Below, piece after piece: positions 35,167 to 43,607 of a DNA stretch of 64,000 bases. Below the pieces are notes generated by a model. The model was not told the origin of the DNA, did not search any database, and saw only the letters and a list, made by a program, of their open reading frames with translations. Made by a program: the position numbers and the translations under genes. The DNA is from Durusdinium trenchii (taxonomy: Eukaryota; Sar; Dinophyceae; Suessiales; Symbiodiniaceae), in contig CAXAMN010003069.1 of NCBI GenBank assembly GCA_963970005.1, positions 105,857 through 169,856 on the forward strand, given 5' to 3'. The number at the start of each line of letters is the position of its first letter. Positions within the stretch are counted from its first letter, which is position 1.

Positions 35167-35868
35167 TCACGGATTGCGGACGGGCGCAGGTGCTCGCCAA
35201 CGGTGCCCAAGGATGGCACCCAAAAGAGTGAAAATACCATGCAAGAAAAACTGTGTGAACTGGTTTTGCTGCTGGACCTCGTACACGTTGGTGTTATGAG
35301 TTCCATGGTGATTATTTGGCACGAAATCTGGTGCTGTGATCAGGTTGTTTTGCAGGCTTGTGGCGGCTTCATCTAGAATGGCATCAAGCAACACGATCAC
35401 TAACCCAAAAGATCTACGCAACGTCAACTTGATACACAGAGTTAAAGTTCGCGCCAGGACTACGTAAAACAAAGGCCTAGAGACAAGCACGATGACCAAA
35501 ATCAAGACGCTCAGGGTGAGCAACATTCGGCCACGAATTCGGTTGCCTAACCAAGTTAGTGAAGTTCTCACCCAGGCGCTCATCAAGGTCGTTGTAGCGC
35601 TAGTCTCTGGCGTCTCTGCGGCGCCCTGAGGCGCCTGCTGACTTAAAGCCCTTTCAGAGATTCCGCGTTTAGCAAACTGGTTGAAACGAGCATCAGTCCT
35701 ATAGCTCCTGGCAGCTTTCTTCAAATCTTCCCAGCCAACGTCCAAGTAACGTGCACCACGAAGCGGTCCGCCGCTCACCACAGCTTTCTTAAACTGTTTT
35801 TGCAAGTCTCCCCCAATCTCTGACGGCTCGGACGACATCTTCAATACTAGTTGGTTCGCACACCTCAC
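35167..35868 (-). CDS. 3' ORF of the retroelement with hydrophobic segments
   Basis: The ORF encodes 233 residues and overlaps the end of the recombinase ORF by 80 bp in another frame. The N-terminal third is soluble and charged (KKAARSYRTDARFNQFAKR). Residues about 115-175 hold strong hydrophobic segments (MLLTLSVLILVIVLVSRPLF, YVVLARTLTLCIKL, GLVIVLLDAILDE), and a weaker one (FFLHGIFTLLGAILG) lies near the C-terminus. I do not recognise it. Membrane proteins are not a standard part of DIRS elements, so it may be a captured gene, a lineage-specific ORF or a chance frame. The sustained hydrophobic/charged alternation favours a real protein. Confidence 0.5.
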   Translation of the reverse strand: MRCANQLVLKMSSEPSEIGGDLQKQFKKAVVSGGPLRGARYLDVGWEDLKKAARSYRTDARFNQFAKRGISERALSQQAPQGAAETPETSATTTLMSAWVRTSLTWLGNRIRGRMLLTLSVLILVIVLVSRPLFYVVLARTLTLCIKLTLRRSFGLVIVLLDAILDEAATSLQNNLITAPDFVPNNHHGTHNTNVYEVQQQNQFTQFFLHGIFTLLGAILGHRWRAPAPVRNP

Positions 35869-36907
35869 TGGTCACGATGTGCTCTTTTGGGATTCGGCTT
35901 GCGAAGAATTGAGGCAGCACTAGCAAAAATGAAAACCTTGCAAGTAGAGCCTTCAATCTTGCGGAGGCGTCAGGCGAAATGGTCAATGCAATCTGTTCAG
36001 CGCGCGCCACTTGGATGTAGTGCTCTAGTGACCTAAGGTGTGCCCATCTACCAAGGAAACGAACCCGGTTGATCTCGGTTCCTTCGTCTACAAGCCAGGT
36101 TGCACCTCCTGCTCTCAAAGAAGCAGGACTAAGCTTCAAGTTGCCAATGCCTAGTGAATCACAAACGGCTTTGAACATTCTTCTGAACTTCGGTGCACTA
36201 GCGGGCCATAAAACTGCGCCTGATTTTGAGCTGCGAGTTGTCAGCCAGCCTAGCCAGTTGACGGCATCAGGGTGTCTGATTTCAACATATTGTTGAACAC
36301 CCATCTGTCTAGAATTCTTGGGTCTCCTGATTCGAACCACTGCGAAACAACTAGCTAACGACAGTGAGTTGGCAAGCACAACATCTGAGGCAGTGAGCCT
36401 TAGCAGTTCACCAGGCCGGAGCAAGCCCATGAACCCCACCACAAGCAGGGCTGAAAAGGCATACCATAGGTCAGTCTTCTCGCCACTATTCTGCCTCGAG
36501 GCCCACAGTCGCGACTTGCAAATCATTGCCGCAAGCAAGACCAAGGGTATTGGAGGTCGGAAACTCGAAGGCTGTTGTTCTTCCCAGTTTTTCAGAGACT
36601 TCCACGTGTTCTGCAATTTGCCCTTCAGACGTGGTCCGAGCAATTGCACGAACAGAACACCGTGCTTTGCAATCCTCAAGCTGGACTTTCGCCCAGCAGC
36701 TGCCATGTGACTAACATAAAGCTCCAACGCATCATCAACTGCGCAAGCTTTGCCTTCAGTCATCACTGACCAACCAACTCCTCCTGTTTTCAGAAATCTC
36801 TCGACATCTAAGCCACCCTCTAACAGCCTCTTCTGGTAGCTGCTGCTATACTTTCCCCAGCGCAAACCGCTGAGTGACAGTCGTGTCATGACGTGGACGG
36901 CATCCAT
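35789..36907 (-). CDS. Tyrosine recombinase of a DIRS-like element
   Basis: This 372-residue protein cuts and rejoins DNA through a tyrosine to insert the element's circular cDNA. The catalytic Arg region is GFMGLLRPGELLRL (about residue 165). The second Arg box is LSPASLRAGGATWLV, and the Trp/Tyr region is FLGRWAHLRSLEHYIQ (about residues 255-295). Both Arg, the Trp and the nucleophile candidate Tyr are present. The His that usually stands three residues before the second Arg is Ala here. The N-terminal ATG at 36907 gives normal length. It follows the methyltransferase segment by about 90 bp. Confidence 0.8.
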   Translation of the reverse strand: MDAVHVMTRLSLSGLRWGKYSSSYQKRLLEGGLDVERFLKTGGVGWSVMTEGKACAVDDALELYVSHMAAAGRKSSLRIAKHGVLFVQLLGPRLKGKLQNTWKSLKNWEEQQPSSFRPPIPLVLLAAMICKSRLWASRQNSGEKTDLWYAFSALLVVGFMGLLRPGELLRLTASDVVLANSLSLASCFAVVRIRRPKNSRQMGVQQYVEIRHPDAVNWLGWLTTRSSKSGAVLWPASAPKFRRMFKAVCDSLGIGNLKLSPASLRAGGATWLVDEGTEINRVRFLGRWAHLRSLEHYIQVARAEQIALTISPDASARLKALLARFSFLLVLPQFFASRIPKEHIVTSEVCEPTSIEDVVRAVRDWGRLAKTV

Positions 36908-36995
36908 GCAACAGGTGCAAAAACTAATTACGTCCGTGATTAAAAAACTATGCTTTGTCTGAATTCATTGTTCAAAAACGACACTCTCACGCAAC

Positions 36996-37650
36996 TCATG
37001 CAAATGACCTTTCAAAAGCTTTGGCATACGCTTGGCATAACTGCAGCGGGTAGCTGCCTGCAATCTGTGATCGTCTGACCCATTTGTTGTTGACCTTCAC
37101 TCCACCAAGCACAGCTACATGGGAATGTTCTCCCGTACATTTCGAGCCTAGACTATTAAGGAATGGCATGGTGCCTGCAAAACGTGTTGGTTTTTTCGCA
37201 AGTTCTAGCATGCCTGAGTCATTAGGGATTCTAAGATTATAGCTGGTGATGCATTTTCCAGGCAAACGAACTCAGTGGATTCTCTAGTGTATAGAGTGAA
37301 ACATGCATGCTTAGTAGGTTACACAAATGCAACGTGCGACGGAGTATCTCATTTCCGACTCTCTCCCTCTGCAAGCTGCCGTCCCCTTCAGGCATGTCAC
37401 TGGACCTAGTCCCTTTGTTCATGTTTTGCATGATGCTGAAAGAACCGCATGGGAATCCGAAATGCCACAATTGATGGGGTCTGGACGCCTCTCTACAAAG
37501 CTTACCAAACACAGCATCCTCTAAAATATCATGATTTGGATCCGGTTTTCCTTTCTTCATCAACTCTACTGGTTCTAGGACTTCAGTCTTCTTTTCCAAG
37601 GTCTCGCCAAGTCCTGTCGTGTCTGCGCAGTCTGCGCTGGCGCCGGGCAA
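36996..37650 (-). pseudogene. Cytosine-methyltransferase-like segment of the retroelement, frame-broken
   Basis: The first frame (37650-37237) has HFGFPCGSFS, which matches the PC-x-x-FS catalytic loop of C5 DNA methyltransferases, and then YTLENPLSSFAW, matching the EN(V/P) motif VI. The second frame (37265-36996) continues the domain as LRIPNDSGMLELAKKP, a CTGEHSH word and RSQIAGSYPLQLC. The two frames differ by one position and the first hits a stop at 37237, so this copy is broken near 37237-37265. In the element it would modify cytosine; an effect on element silencing is speculative. Confidence 0.6.
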
Positions 37651-37816
37651 TGGATGCCCTGATTGGTCCTGCCTTTCAACTGCTCGCCAAATATCCCGGT
37701 TTGACCTCCTAGTTTTGAAACTCTTCAGGCGCTGTCCGAAGATCTCTGTGGTGAGGTCACTAGGTTTGTCTGGTGGTTCGGGGATACGCCTACATCTTGA
37801 AGGGTAATCAGCTGGG

Positions 37817-39120
37817 TTACATTCTTGACTTGACCCAAACCATATGTAGCGTTTTCCTACCGGCCAAGGACCAACCTAGAGCTCGTCTCAGGATTCGGTT
37901 GAGACTTTTTGCGGAGGAACGACCCTTGCTCCACGCTCCAGCTGCAGCGCGGGAGTCCACAAGAAGCACACATCTCAGTGGGCTGGTGGTGCTGGATGTC
38001 ACTACGTCTTTTAGCTCATGATGTATCATCCTAGCTTCAAGTACATTGATGTGCTGCTTATGGGCAAAACTGCAAGTCTCGGTCTGATTCCAAGGCAAAT
38101 CTCGAATCAACTGCTCTAGTTCCGATGGTGCCTGTCGCATCTCACTGGGAGGACAAACTGCGCCGTGCTCCCAATCTAGCCTAACATGTTCTCCTTTATG
38201 TTCAGCAAACCTGTAAAGTGTGTTGGCAACTGTAGGGCTAACCAGGCTGGCTGCTCGCCCTCCGTGAGTTAGAGATGCATCACTAGCTCCTACTCTACAA
38301 GAAACCGTCCATCTGATATTGCTGTGGCAAAGAGGCAATAACAAAGCGCAGGCCATGAGCTCTTCTTTAACTTCTACAGGCAGCCTTTTGTTATCACCAT
38401 CATTCAGTTTTTCAACCCATATAAAGGTCTCTTGCAGGAGGCACATCATGCTCCGGCGGTGCGTGAACGGATGCACGAGCAAACCTGTGATCCCTTGCAA
38501 CAGTTTCTTCGAAACGACCGTCAAACCCAGCACTCTGGAGATCAACAGGGAGAGGTGTCTTAGCTTCTGAAGCGGTGCCCCGACCCTTCCCGTCTTGTTG
38601 TCTACTTCCGTGCCCCAAGCTACGAACTTGTCACATTTATCGAAGGACTTGTTCTTTGAGGTGGGGATTCCTTGCCTGGCATACTGGGATCTACTGTTGG
38701 CGATTAGTTCTTCATCTCTGAACTGTTTGCTCTTAGGCCTCAATTTTTTGGCAGGCAATATCTGGGTGACTATGTGATCATCAATGTATAACCCTTCCAT
38801 GGTGTGTGAAGCAGGCAGTGGCTCACGAAACTCGATACACTCACTTGGGCTCACGCAAGCGCAACCTTTTAGGATTTCTACGTGAACCTGTTGGGCGATG
38901 TCTACTGCGTTCAAGTCCCCCATGGCTATGACCTTGAATGCTAGTAGGTATCTTTTACCCTTTTCACCGCCATAGGCTTCATAACCTTTACCATCAAACG
39001 CCTTGCCAACAGCATTTCTGGGTAACCACTCATCTTGATGTTTCAGCAAGTAGAAGTAGTTACTCAAGTCGTCCCCACTGCCCCTGATTGAAAAACCCTT
39101 GGGAACTAATGTCCACTTCA
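37817..39120 (-). CDS. Reverse transcriptase palm and RNase H (3' part)
   Basis: After the insertion the minus frame resumes with KGFSIRGSGDDLSNYFYLL, FKVIAMGDLNAVDIAQQ, and the catalytic box GLYIDDHIV (YxDD class, about 39 kb minus 0.3). RNase H features follow: VGASDASLTHGGRAASLV with the first Asp, INVLEARMIHHELK with Glu, and VLLVDSRAAAGAWSKGRS with the next Asp. The frame ends at 37817. Bases 39130-39226 also read open but belong to the insert. This is the polymerase that copies element RNA into DNA, and its fingers lie 9 kb away at 48.4-48.8 kb. Confidence 0.8.
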
Positions 39121-39129
39121 GATTAATCA
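39121..39129 (+). repeat. Target-site duplication, left copy
   Basis: GATTAATCA lies immediately before the insert and within the reverse-transcriptase frame. It is identical to 48373-48381. Confidence 0.65.
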
Positions 39130-39134
39130 ATACC

Positions 39135-39150
39135 CCTTGAATAAAGCTAA
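39135..39150 (+). repeat. Terminal word of the DDE element, left
   Basis: CCTTGAATAAAGCTAA is a perfect inverted match to 43583-43598. The transposase gene (39348-43499) lies exactly between the two, the arrangement expected of terminal inverted repeats. Confidence 0.7.
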
Positions 39151-39220
39151 GCAAATCCCAGAACAGATTTATAAATTCCCCCCAAATAAAGCTAAATGTT
39201 TTCACCCCTGGCCCTGGGTA

Positions 39221-39270
39221 TCCCAAATCCAGCCTTTAAAAATGTTCCAAATCCAGCCTTTAAAAAATGT
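39221..39270 (+). repeat. 25-bp tandem duplication near the left end
   Basis: CCAAATCCAGCCTTTAAAAA occurs twice in direct tandem inside the left terminal region of the insert. Confidence 0.85.
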
Positions 39271-39347
39271 CCTGAAAAAATTCTGCCTTGAAAGAAAGCA
39301 AGAAGCACAGCACAGCAAGCACAGCAACCCACCACCACCAACACACA

Positions 39348-39830
39348 CTACCACCAACCCTCCAGCCCTGGTCCTTGCCACTTTGGGACCTTGCTGACCT
39401 TGTCAGCTTCTTTTCTCATCCAATACCTCAGGGCCTTAGAGGAATCACACTTGAGGCAACCTGAGCTGTATCTGCACTTTGCACACTGGGTCATTCTCGA
39501 TTCTGCTAGCAGGATCTCATGGCAAGCTGCTTGTGACAGGTCATCGACAGTAAAATACTTTGAGTTCTGATACAACAGCTCCATGGCTGCAATAGCTGAA
39601 GCGCTCTTATGATCCTTCAACTTGCTCAATTTTTGCTTGGCTTGCTCTCTGAGCTTATCCTGCTTTTGGCTCAATGACTCAGCTCTTTTCTCTGCATTCT
39701 CCTTGTCCTTGATCAGTTTCTCAGCCTCTGTCTCCATGAGCTTGAGAAGTTTTGCCAATCTGGTTTGCCACTCTTTCTGGACATCTGCTGACCAGCTCCC
39801 TAGATGCTGGCCCTGATGTACTCCTGCATG
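39348..39830 (-). CDS. C-terminal coiled coil and Cys cluster of the transposase-protease
   Basis: The frame opens after a TAG near 39830 and reads DVQKEWQTRLAKLLKLMETE, then a long Lys/Glu/Gln coiled coil (KDKENAEKRAESLSQKQDKL). It ends in a CAKCRYSSGCLKC cluster that could bind zinc. It continues the protease frame with a +1 shift in the zone 39830-39721. The stop is at 39348. Without the shift, the protease would lack this tail. Confidence 0.6.
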   Translation of the reverse strand, partial: HAGVHQGQHLGSWSADVQKEWQTRLAKLLKLMETEAEKLIKDKENAEKRAESLSQKQDKLREQAKQKLSKLKDHKSASAIAAMELLYQNSKYFTVDDLSQAACHEILLAESRMTQCAKCRYSSGCLKCDSSKALRYWMRKEADKVSKVPKWQGPGLEGWW

Positions 39831-40944
39831 CTACTTCTTCCATAAATGCAAGCACAAAGAAGCCACATTCTGCATCTTTCTGAAAGGCTGCATTGTGCCT
39901 GGCTGGCAGCACTGAATCCTTCCCTTCAATCAAGCTCATCACCTTCTGTGCTACCTCAGAGCATGCCTGATGCTGCTTCTTGAGGCTGTCAAAAAAACTC
40001 CATGTTCCCTCCTCTCTGATCAAAAGGGTCCAATGGTGGGGCCCTGCTGCCTGTATTGGGATCAGGAGAGTGGATACACCTGATGTCAAGCTCACAATGT
40101 GGGCCTTCACTTGATCTAACTCTGCATCTTCCTGAACCAAAGCCATCTTCGCTGTCAGAACTGGATCCAGCAGCTGGACAGTGCTTGGGATCTGGAGCTG
40201 GTCCTGCATGAATTGCCATGCTGCTACCAGGTGCTGATCCTCCAAAAACTTATCTTTCTCAAGCTTGAACAGTGGATGGTGATCATCCACCCATGGTTGT
40301 GGGATGCAACCTGCTGCATCTAGCATGGCCTGAAGCTGTTTCCTTGTCACATAGCTCAAAGTCTTGTATTTGGCTGGAGGCTTCCATTCTGGATTCTCAA
40401 CAACTATGTTGCTGATGTCTGTTGAAATGGAACCTTTTGCAGAGAAGATTGTTGCCTTGCTGCCACTCATGTCACTCAAACTGCCTGTCTTGCCATAGCA
40501 ACTGACGCCAGCCTGTTCTTTGATCACTCTGACTGTGCTCCCCACCTTTGGATGCTCCTTGATCACCTCTGATGGCACCTCTGGTGGTGGTGGCTCACTG
40601 GGTGGTGGAAGGGGGGGTGCTTCCTTCAGCTTGGCTTTCTGCTCTTTAAGCACTGCCTTGCCTTCATTATCAACAAGCTTCTTCATGCTTGCCTTCTTCA
40701 TGGCCTTCTTCATGATGGATGGCTTGAGCTTCAGGCTTGCTTTATTCTTTCCTGCCTTGATTGCAGCTCCCATGATCCTTTTGCCTAGCTTCTTCTTGTT
40801 GCTGGCCTTAGGAACCACTTCATACAGTGCTTCCTTTTTGCTCATGCTGCTGATGAGCTTCTTGCTTAAAAACCTCCTTGCTGCCATCCTCACAATGCTG
40901 CGCTTCCTTGATTCTTGCCTCATTTCTTGGTGCTTTTGCAACAT
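39721..40944 (-). CDS. Ulp1-type (C48) cysteine protease domain in the transposon
   Basis: The N-terminal part is very basic and Pro-rich (KKAMKKASMKKLV, PPLPPPSEPPPPEVP). The protease triad is visible: His in HHWTLLIREEG (about residue 303), Asp in WSFFDSLKKQ (about 318) and Cys in DAECGFFVLAFMEE (about 358). This matches Ulp1/SENP peptidases that process or remove SUMO-like modifiers. Ulp1-like proteases are known passengers in Mutator-like and KDZ-type DNA transposons. Here the domain overlaps the end of the transposase frame by 125 bp with a +1 shift, suggesting one polyprotein or a damaged fused gene. Confidence 0.75.
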   Translation of the reverse strand: MLQKHQEMRQESRKRSIVRMAARRFLSKKLISSMSKKEALYEVVPKASNKKKLGKRIMGAAIKAGKNKASLKLKPSIMKKAMKKASMKKLVDNEGKAVLKEQKAKLKEAPPLPPPSEPPPPEVPSEVIKEHPKVGSTVRVIKEQAGVSCYGKTGSLSDMSGSKATIFSAKGSISTDISNIVVENPEWKPPAKYKTLSYVTRKQLQAMLDAAGCIPQPWVDDHHPLFKLEKDKFLEDQHLVAAWQFMQDQLQIPSTVQLLDPVLTAKMALVQEDAELDQVKAHIVSLTSGVSTLLIPIQAAGPHHWTLLIREEGTWSFFDSLKKQHQACSEVAQKVMSLIEGKDSVLPARHNAAFQKDAECGFFVLAFMEEVACRSTSGPASRELVSRCPERVANQIGKTSQAHGDRG

Positions 40945-42517
40945 GCTGCTGTATGTTGAATCTAGGAGAGCTCTTCTGTATGAGCTCCTCCTGAGCTCTG
41001 GGGACAGCTGAAAAAAACAAGGAGTTGTTCATAGGGAGGAGCAACTCATCGCTGATCTGATCTGAGGCTTTGATGGCCAACTCTTCCTCCTCATCACTGC
41101 CCTCATCTTTGTCATTCTCTGGTTCCTTCTTTGGGTTGGCATTGCTCCACTCAATGAGGTCTGTGATGGCAGCTGCATCCTTTGAAAGATTGAAATCTGG
41201 CTCTATTGGCACTCCATCTTTCAGCCAGGCATACCTATGCTCAAGCCATGCATCTGGGATTCTCTTGCTCCCCATGAGATACTCATCTGATCTGATGTCT
41301 TGGAGCTGCCCTGATGGAGTGGCCCTGTATGCTATCAGCCCATTCCTGATTGCACCCTTGACCACCCAGTCAGTCTTCTCATTCATGACCTGCATGTAGT
41401 CTTGGCTGGCAATTGCTGCCCTCATGATTTGCTCATAGCCAATGCTGAAACCCTTCTCAGACCCATGCTCCTTCTTATGCTCCACTCTCATGCAATCAAG
41501 CTCATGGGCGAACTGATGCTTGAAAGCTCTTGCAAAATCAGTGTCTGTGACTTGCAGCTGTGCTGTCATTCCCCCCAGTATGAGGACTGACATCTGATTC
41601 AGCACATGCTCACACTGCATGACCTCCTCTGCAAAGTTGGCTGTAAAGCTGTCCTTTATGTTGATTCCTGCTGGCTCACTGGACCCTTGCTCAATTGCAA
41701 CCCACTTCATCAGAATGGAGTCTAGGTTTGATGATGGCTGCTGCATCACACTGATCTTCTGGAACCATGATGGATGTTCCTTTCTCAACTTGATGAAGGC
41801 CTTCATGGACTTGCACTGCTCTCCCTTCTTGTGCTGGATGATGAAATCACCCACTTGGAACTGATCATCTTCTATATACTTTCCTTCATCATCCAAATTG
41901 CTTAGCCTTTGATGAGGGCCACTGAAGACCAAAAGGCCCTTTCCAACTTCTCCAATCAGCTTCTCACCTGCATCACCCACTATGCCATATATCTTCTGTC
42001 TGGCTTCATAGGTTATGCGGTATTTCTCCTCATGGCTGTCATGCCTCATGTGCTTCATTCCTGCCACCAGCTTTTTCTTCTTCTGCCCTGCCTCCTCATA
42101 GCCCTCATCTGCATGGATGACTTGGTCCTGTGCCTTTAGTTTGTTCTGTGCAGCCTCTATCTCTTTCCTGATCTGGTTGAAATTGATCCTGTCTTCATAC
42201 CTCATTCCTGCCAACTCATCCTCTGAGAAGATGATCTTCTTATGGACTGCTTTGGCCCATAGGGGCACCTGATCACTCATGGTGATGATGAGGTTCTTCC
42301 TGTTCTTGATCACTTCTTCTGGCTGTGCTACTACTCCAGCCTCATCCAATCTCTTCTCATCAGCAGCTCCCATCAACCAAATGGCCCTGTCAACAGCTTG
42401 ATAGGTGAGCTGGGCCCTTGCCTTTGCCTCAATCCTGCTGAGCTTATGGCTGATCTCCTTCTGCATGTACTTTGCATTCATCCAGCTGATGAGCTTTCTC
42501 AGTGTAATTCCTACCAT
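40820..42517 (-). CDS. DDE (pogo/CENP-B-like) transposase catalytic domain
   Basis: In the 565-residue frame the catalytic Asp candidates are D82 in IITMSDQVPLWAKA, D289 in INIKDSFTANFAEEV and D324 in GGMTAQLQVTDTDFARAFK. The last two are 35 residues apart, the classical DD35D spacing. The phrase GGMTAQLQ-x-TDTDF-x-x-x-FK follows the DDE_1 superfamily pattern. The C-terminus becomes acidic (DKDEGSDEEEELAIK). The upstream HTH region is in another frame overlapping by about 70 bp, and a stop in this frame near 42556 places the shift between 42556 and 42444. The protein would excise and insert the element. Confidence 0.7.
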   Translation of the reverse strand: MVGITLRKLISWMNAKYMQKEISHKLSRIEAKARAQLTYQAVDRAIWLMGAADEKRLDEAGVVAQPEEVIKNRKNLIITMSDQVPLWAKAVHKKIIFSEDELAGMRYEDRINFNQIRKEIEAAQNKLKAQDQVIHADEGYEEAGQKKKKLVAGMKHMRHDSHEEKYRITYEARQKIYGIVGDAGEKLIGEVGKGLLVFSGPHQRLSNLDDEGKYIEDDQFQVGDFIIQHKKGEQCKSMKAFIKLRKEHPSWFQKISVMQQPSSNLDSILMKWVAIEQGSSEPAGINIKDSFTANFAEEVMQCEHVLNQMSVLILGGMTAQLQVTDTDFARAFKHQFAHELDCMRVEHKKEHGSEKGFSIGYEQIMRAAIASQDYMQVMNEKTDWVVKGAIRNGLIAYRATPSGQLQDIRSDEYLMGSKRIPDAWLEHRYAWLKDGVPIEPDFNLSKDAAAITDLIEWSNANPKKEPENDKDEGSDEEEELAIKASDQISDELLLPMNNSLFFSAVPRAQEELIQKSSPRFNIQQHVAKAPRNEARIKEAQHCEDGSKEVFKQEAHQQHEQKGSTV

Positions 42518-43499
42518 ACTTGGTGTTAGGGTCCATGAGCTTCTGCTTTCTGCTCATGGCATTCTCAGCTTCCTGTCTCCATTGCTTTGCCCTCTTCACC
42601 TCTAATTGCGATGCTTCTGCTGATACCTGCTCTGCTTTCTGAAGGCAACTCCCTGCATGCTCCACTAGCAGGCAGCAAAACTCAATAAGAAGCTCTCTTT
42701 TGCTGATGTTGTGGGAATTCATCCTTTCTAGATCCAACCACTTCTTGAGCTGTGCTATTTGGTCTTGGAACTCTCTCTTCCTCCCTGCACCCTTTGATCT
42801 GATCTTGGGGTTGGTTGGCCTCTTTCTTTTGCCTTGCTTGCCTCCTCTCTTTTTGCCCAGATGATTGGCCTTGACTAGATTCTGCCACTGATCCTTCTTT
42901 GCATATATGTCTTTTAGCCTCTGGACTGGAACTCCAAACTTCTTTCTGAGGTGCTGAAACAACTCATGTTCTGTTGCAAATGCTTCTTTCTCTTCATCTA
43001 CTGCCTCTGCAATCTTCATCTTTTCATAAGCACCAAATTCCATTCTTCTTCTCACAGAACCTTCTAGTTTTCTGTTGGATTTTGTTTCTTTCAGCACTAT
43101 GGTCCCTTCACTCCTTGGCGCCCTGCCTACTCTAGCTGCCCATCTCTTCATTGCGTCTTTCTCATCTTGTGCCAATTCTGCTTCATCAGGCCCTGCTGAA
43201 TCCAATTCAGCCTGAAATTTCTTCTTCATCTCCAGCAACTCTATCATTGCTTTAGATTTCTGAACCCTGGCTGGTGCAACTACTGGTCTAATCACTGGTT
43301 TTGCTTCTTGCTTCTGCTCTGGAGAGCCCCAGAACTTCATGATGCTGTATTGCTTGGTATTGCTTGTGCTTGATGGTGGTGAGCTGCTTGGTGGTGAGCT
43401 GATCCTAGTGCTGGGCCTGTCTGGTGTTTTAAACTGGTCTGATGGTTTCCTAGATATCACAAGCTGGTTCCCCCCTGTCAACACCCTTGCCTTTTCCAA
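42444..43499 (-). CDS. DNA-binding N-terminal part of the transposase
   Basis: The frame encodes 351 residues. The first 60 are Ser/Pro-rich, then come charged helices. Residues about 150-205 (MEFGAYEKMKIAEAV, FGVPVQRLKDIYAKKDQW) resemble a Psq-type helix-turn-helix. Residues about 222-265 (SKGAGRKREFQDQIAQLKKW and ISKRELLIEF) resemble a CENP-B-type helix-turn-helix. A basic patch (KKRGGKQGKRKRPTNPK) between them may be a nuclear localisation signal. It would bind element ends. The frame continues into the catalytic part after a +1 shift. Confidence 0.65.
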   Translation of the reverse strand: MEKARVLTGGNQLVISRKPSDQFKTPDRPSTRISSPPSSSPPSSTSNTKQYSIMKFWGSPEQKQEAKPVIRPVVAPARVQKSKAMIELLEMKKKFQAELDSAGPDEAELAQDEKDAMKRWAARVGRAPRSEGTIVLKETKSNRKLEGSVRRRMEFGAYEKMKIAEAVDEEKEAFATEHELFQHLRKKFGVPVQRLKDIYAKKDQWQNLVKANHLGKKRGGKQGKRKRPTNPKIRSKGAGRKREFQDQIAQLKKWLDLERMNSHNISKRELLIEFCCLLVEHAGSCLQKAEQVSAEASQLEVKRAKQWRQEAENAMSRKQKLMDPNTKYGRNYTEKAHQLDECKVHAEGDQP

Positions 43500-43582
43500 G
43501 GCCTCATCTAAAATCTTTTGAGCTGCCTGCTTTGCATCCTCAAGGATCTTTGCTGCTTCATTCTCTGCCTGGAGCTGATTGT

Positions 43583-43598
43583 TTAGCTTTATTCAAGG
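43583..43598 (-). repeat. Inverted copy of the terminal word
   Basis: TTAGCTTTATTCAAGG is the reverse complement of 39135-39150 and sits 84 bp upstream of the transposase start. No flanking duplication was found at this side, so it may be a subterminal repeat of the 9.24-kb element or the true end of a 4.5-kb one. Confidence 0.7.
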
Positions 43599-43607
43599 TC
43601 ATTGGCA

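Noticed and set aside
40520-41011. Plus-strand frame of 163 codons
   Set aside because: Antisense shadow of the Lys-rich part of the transposase-protease gene, giving Leu/Phe/Ser-rich nonsense.
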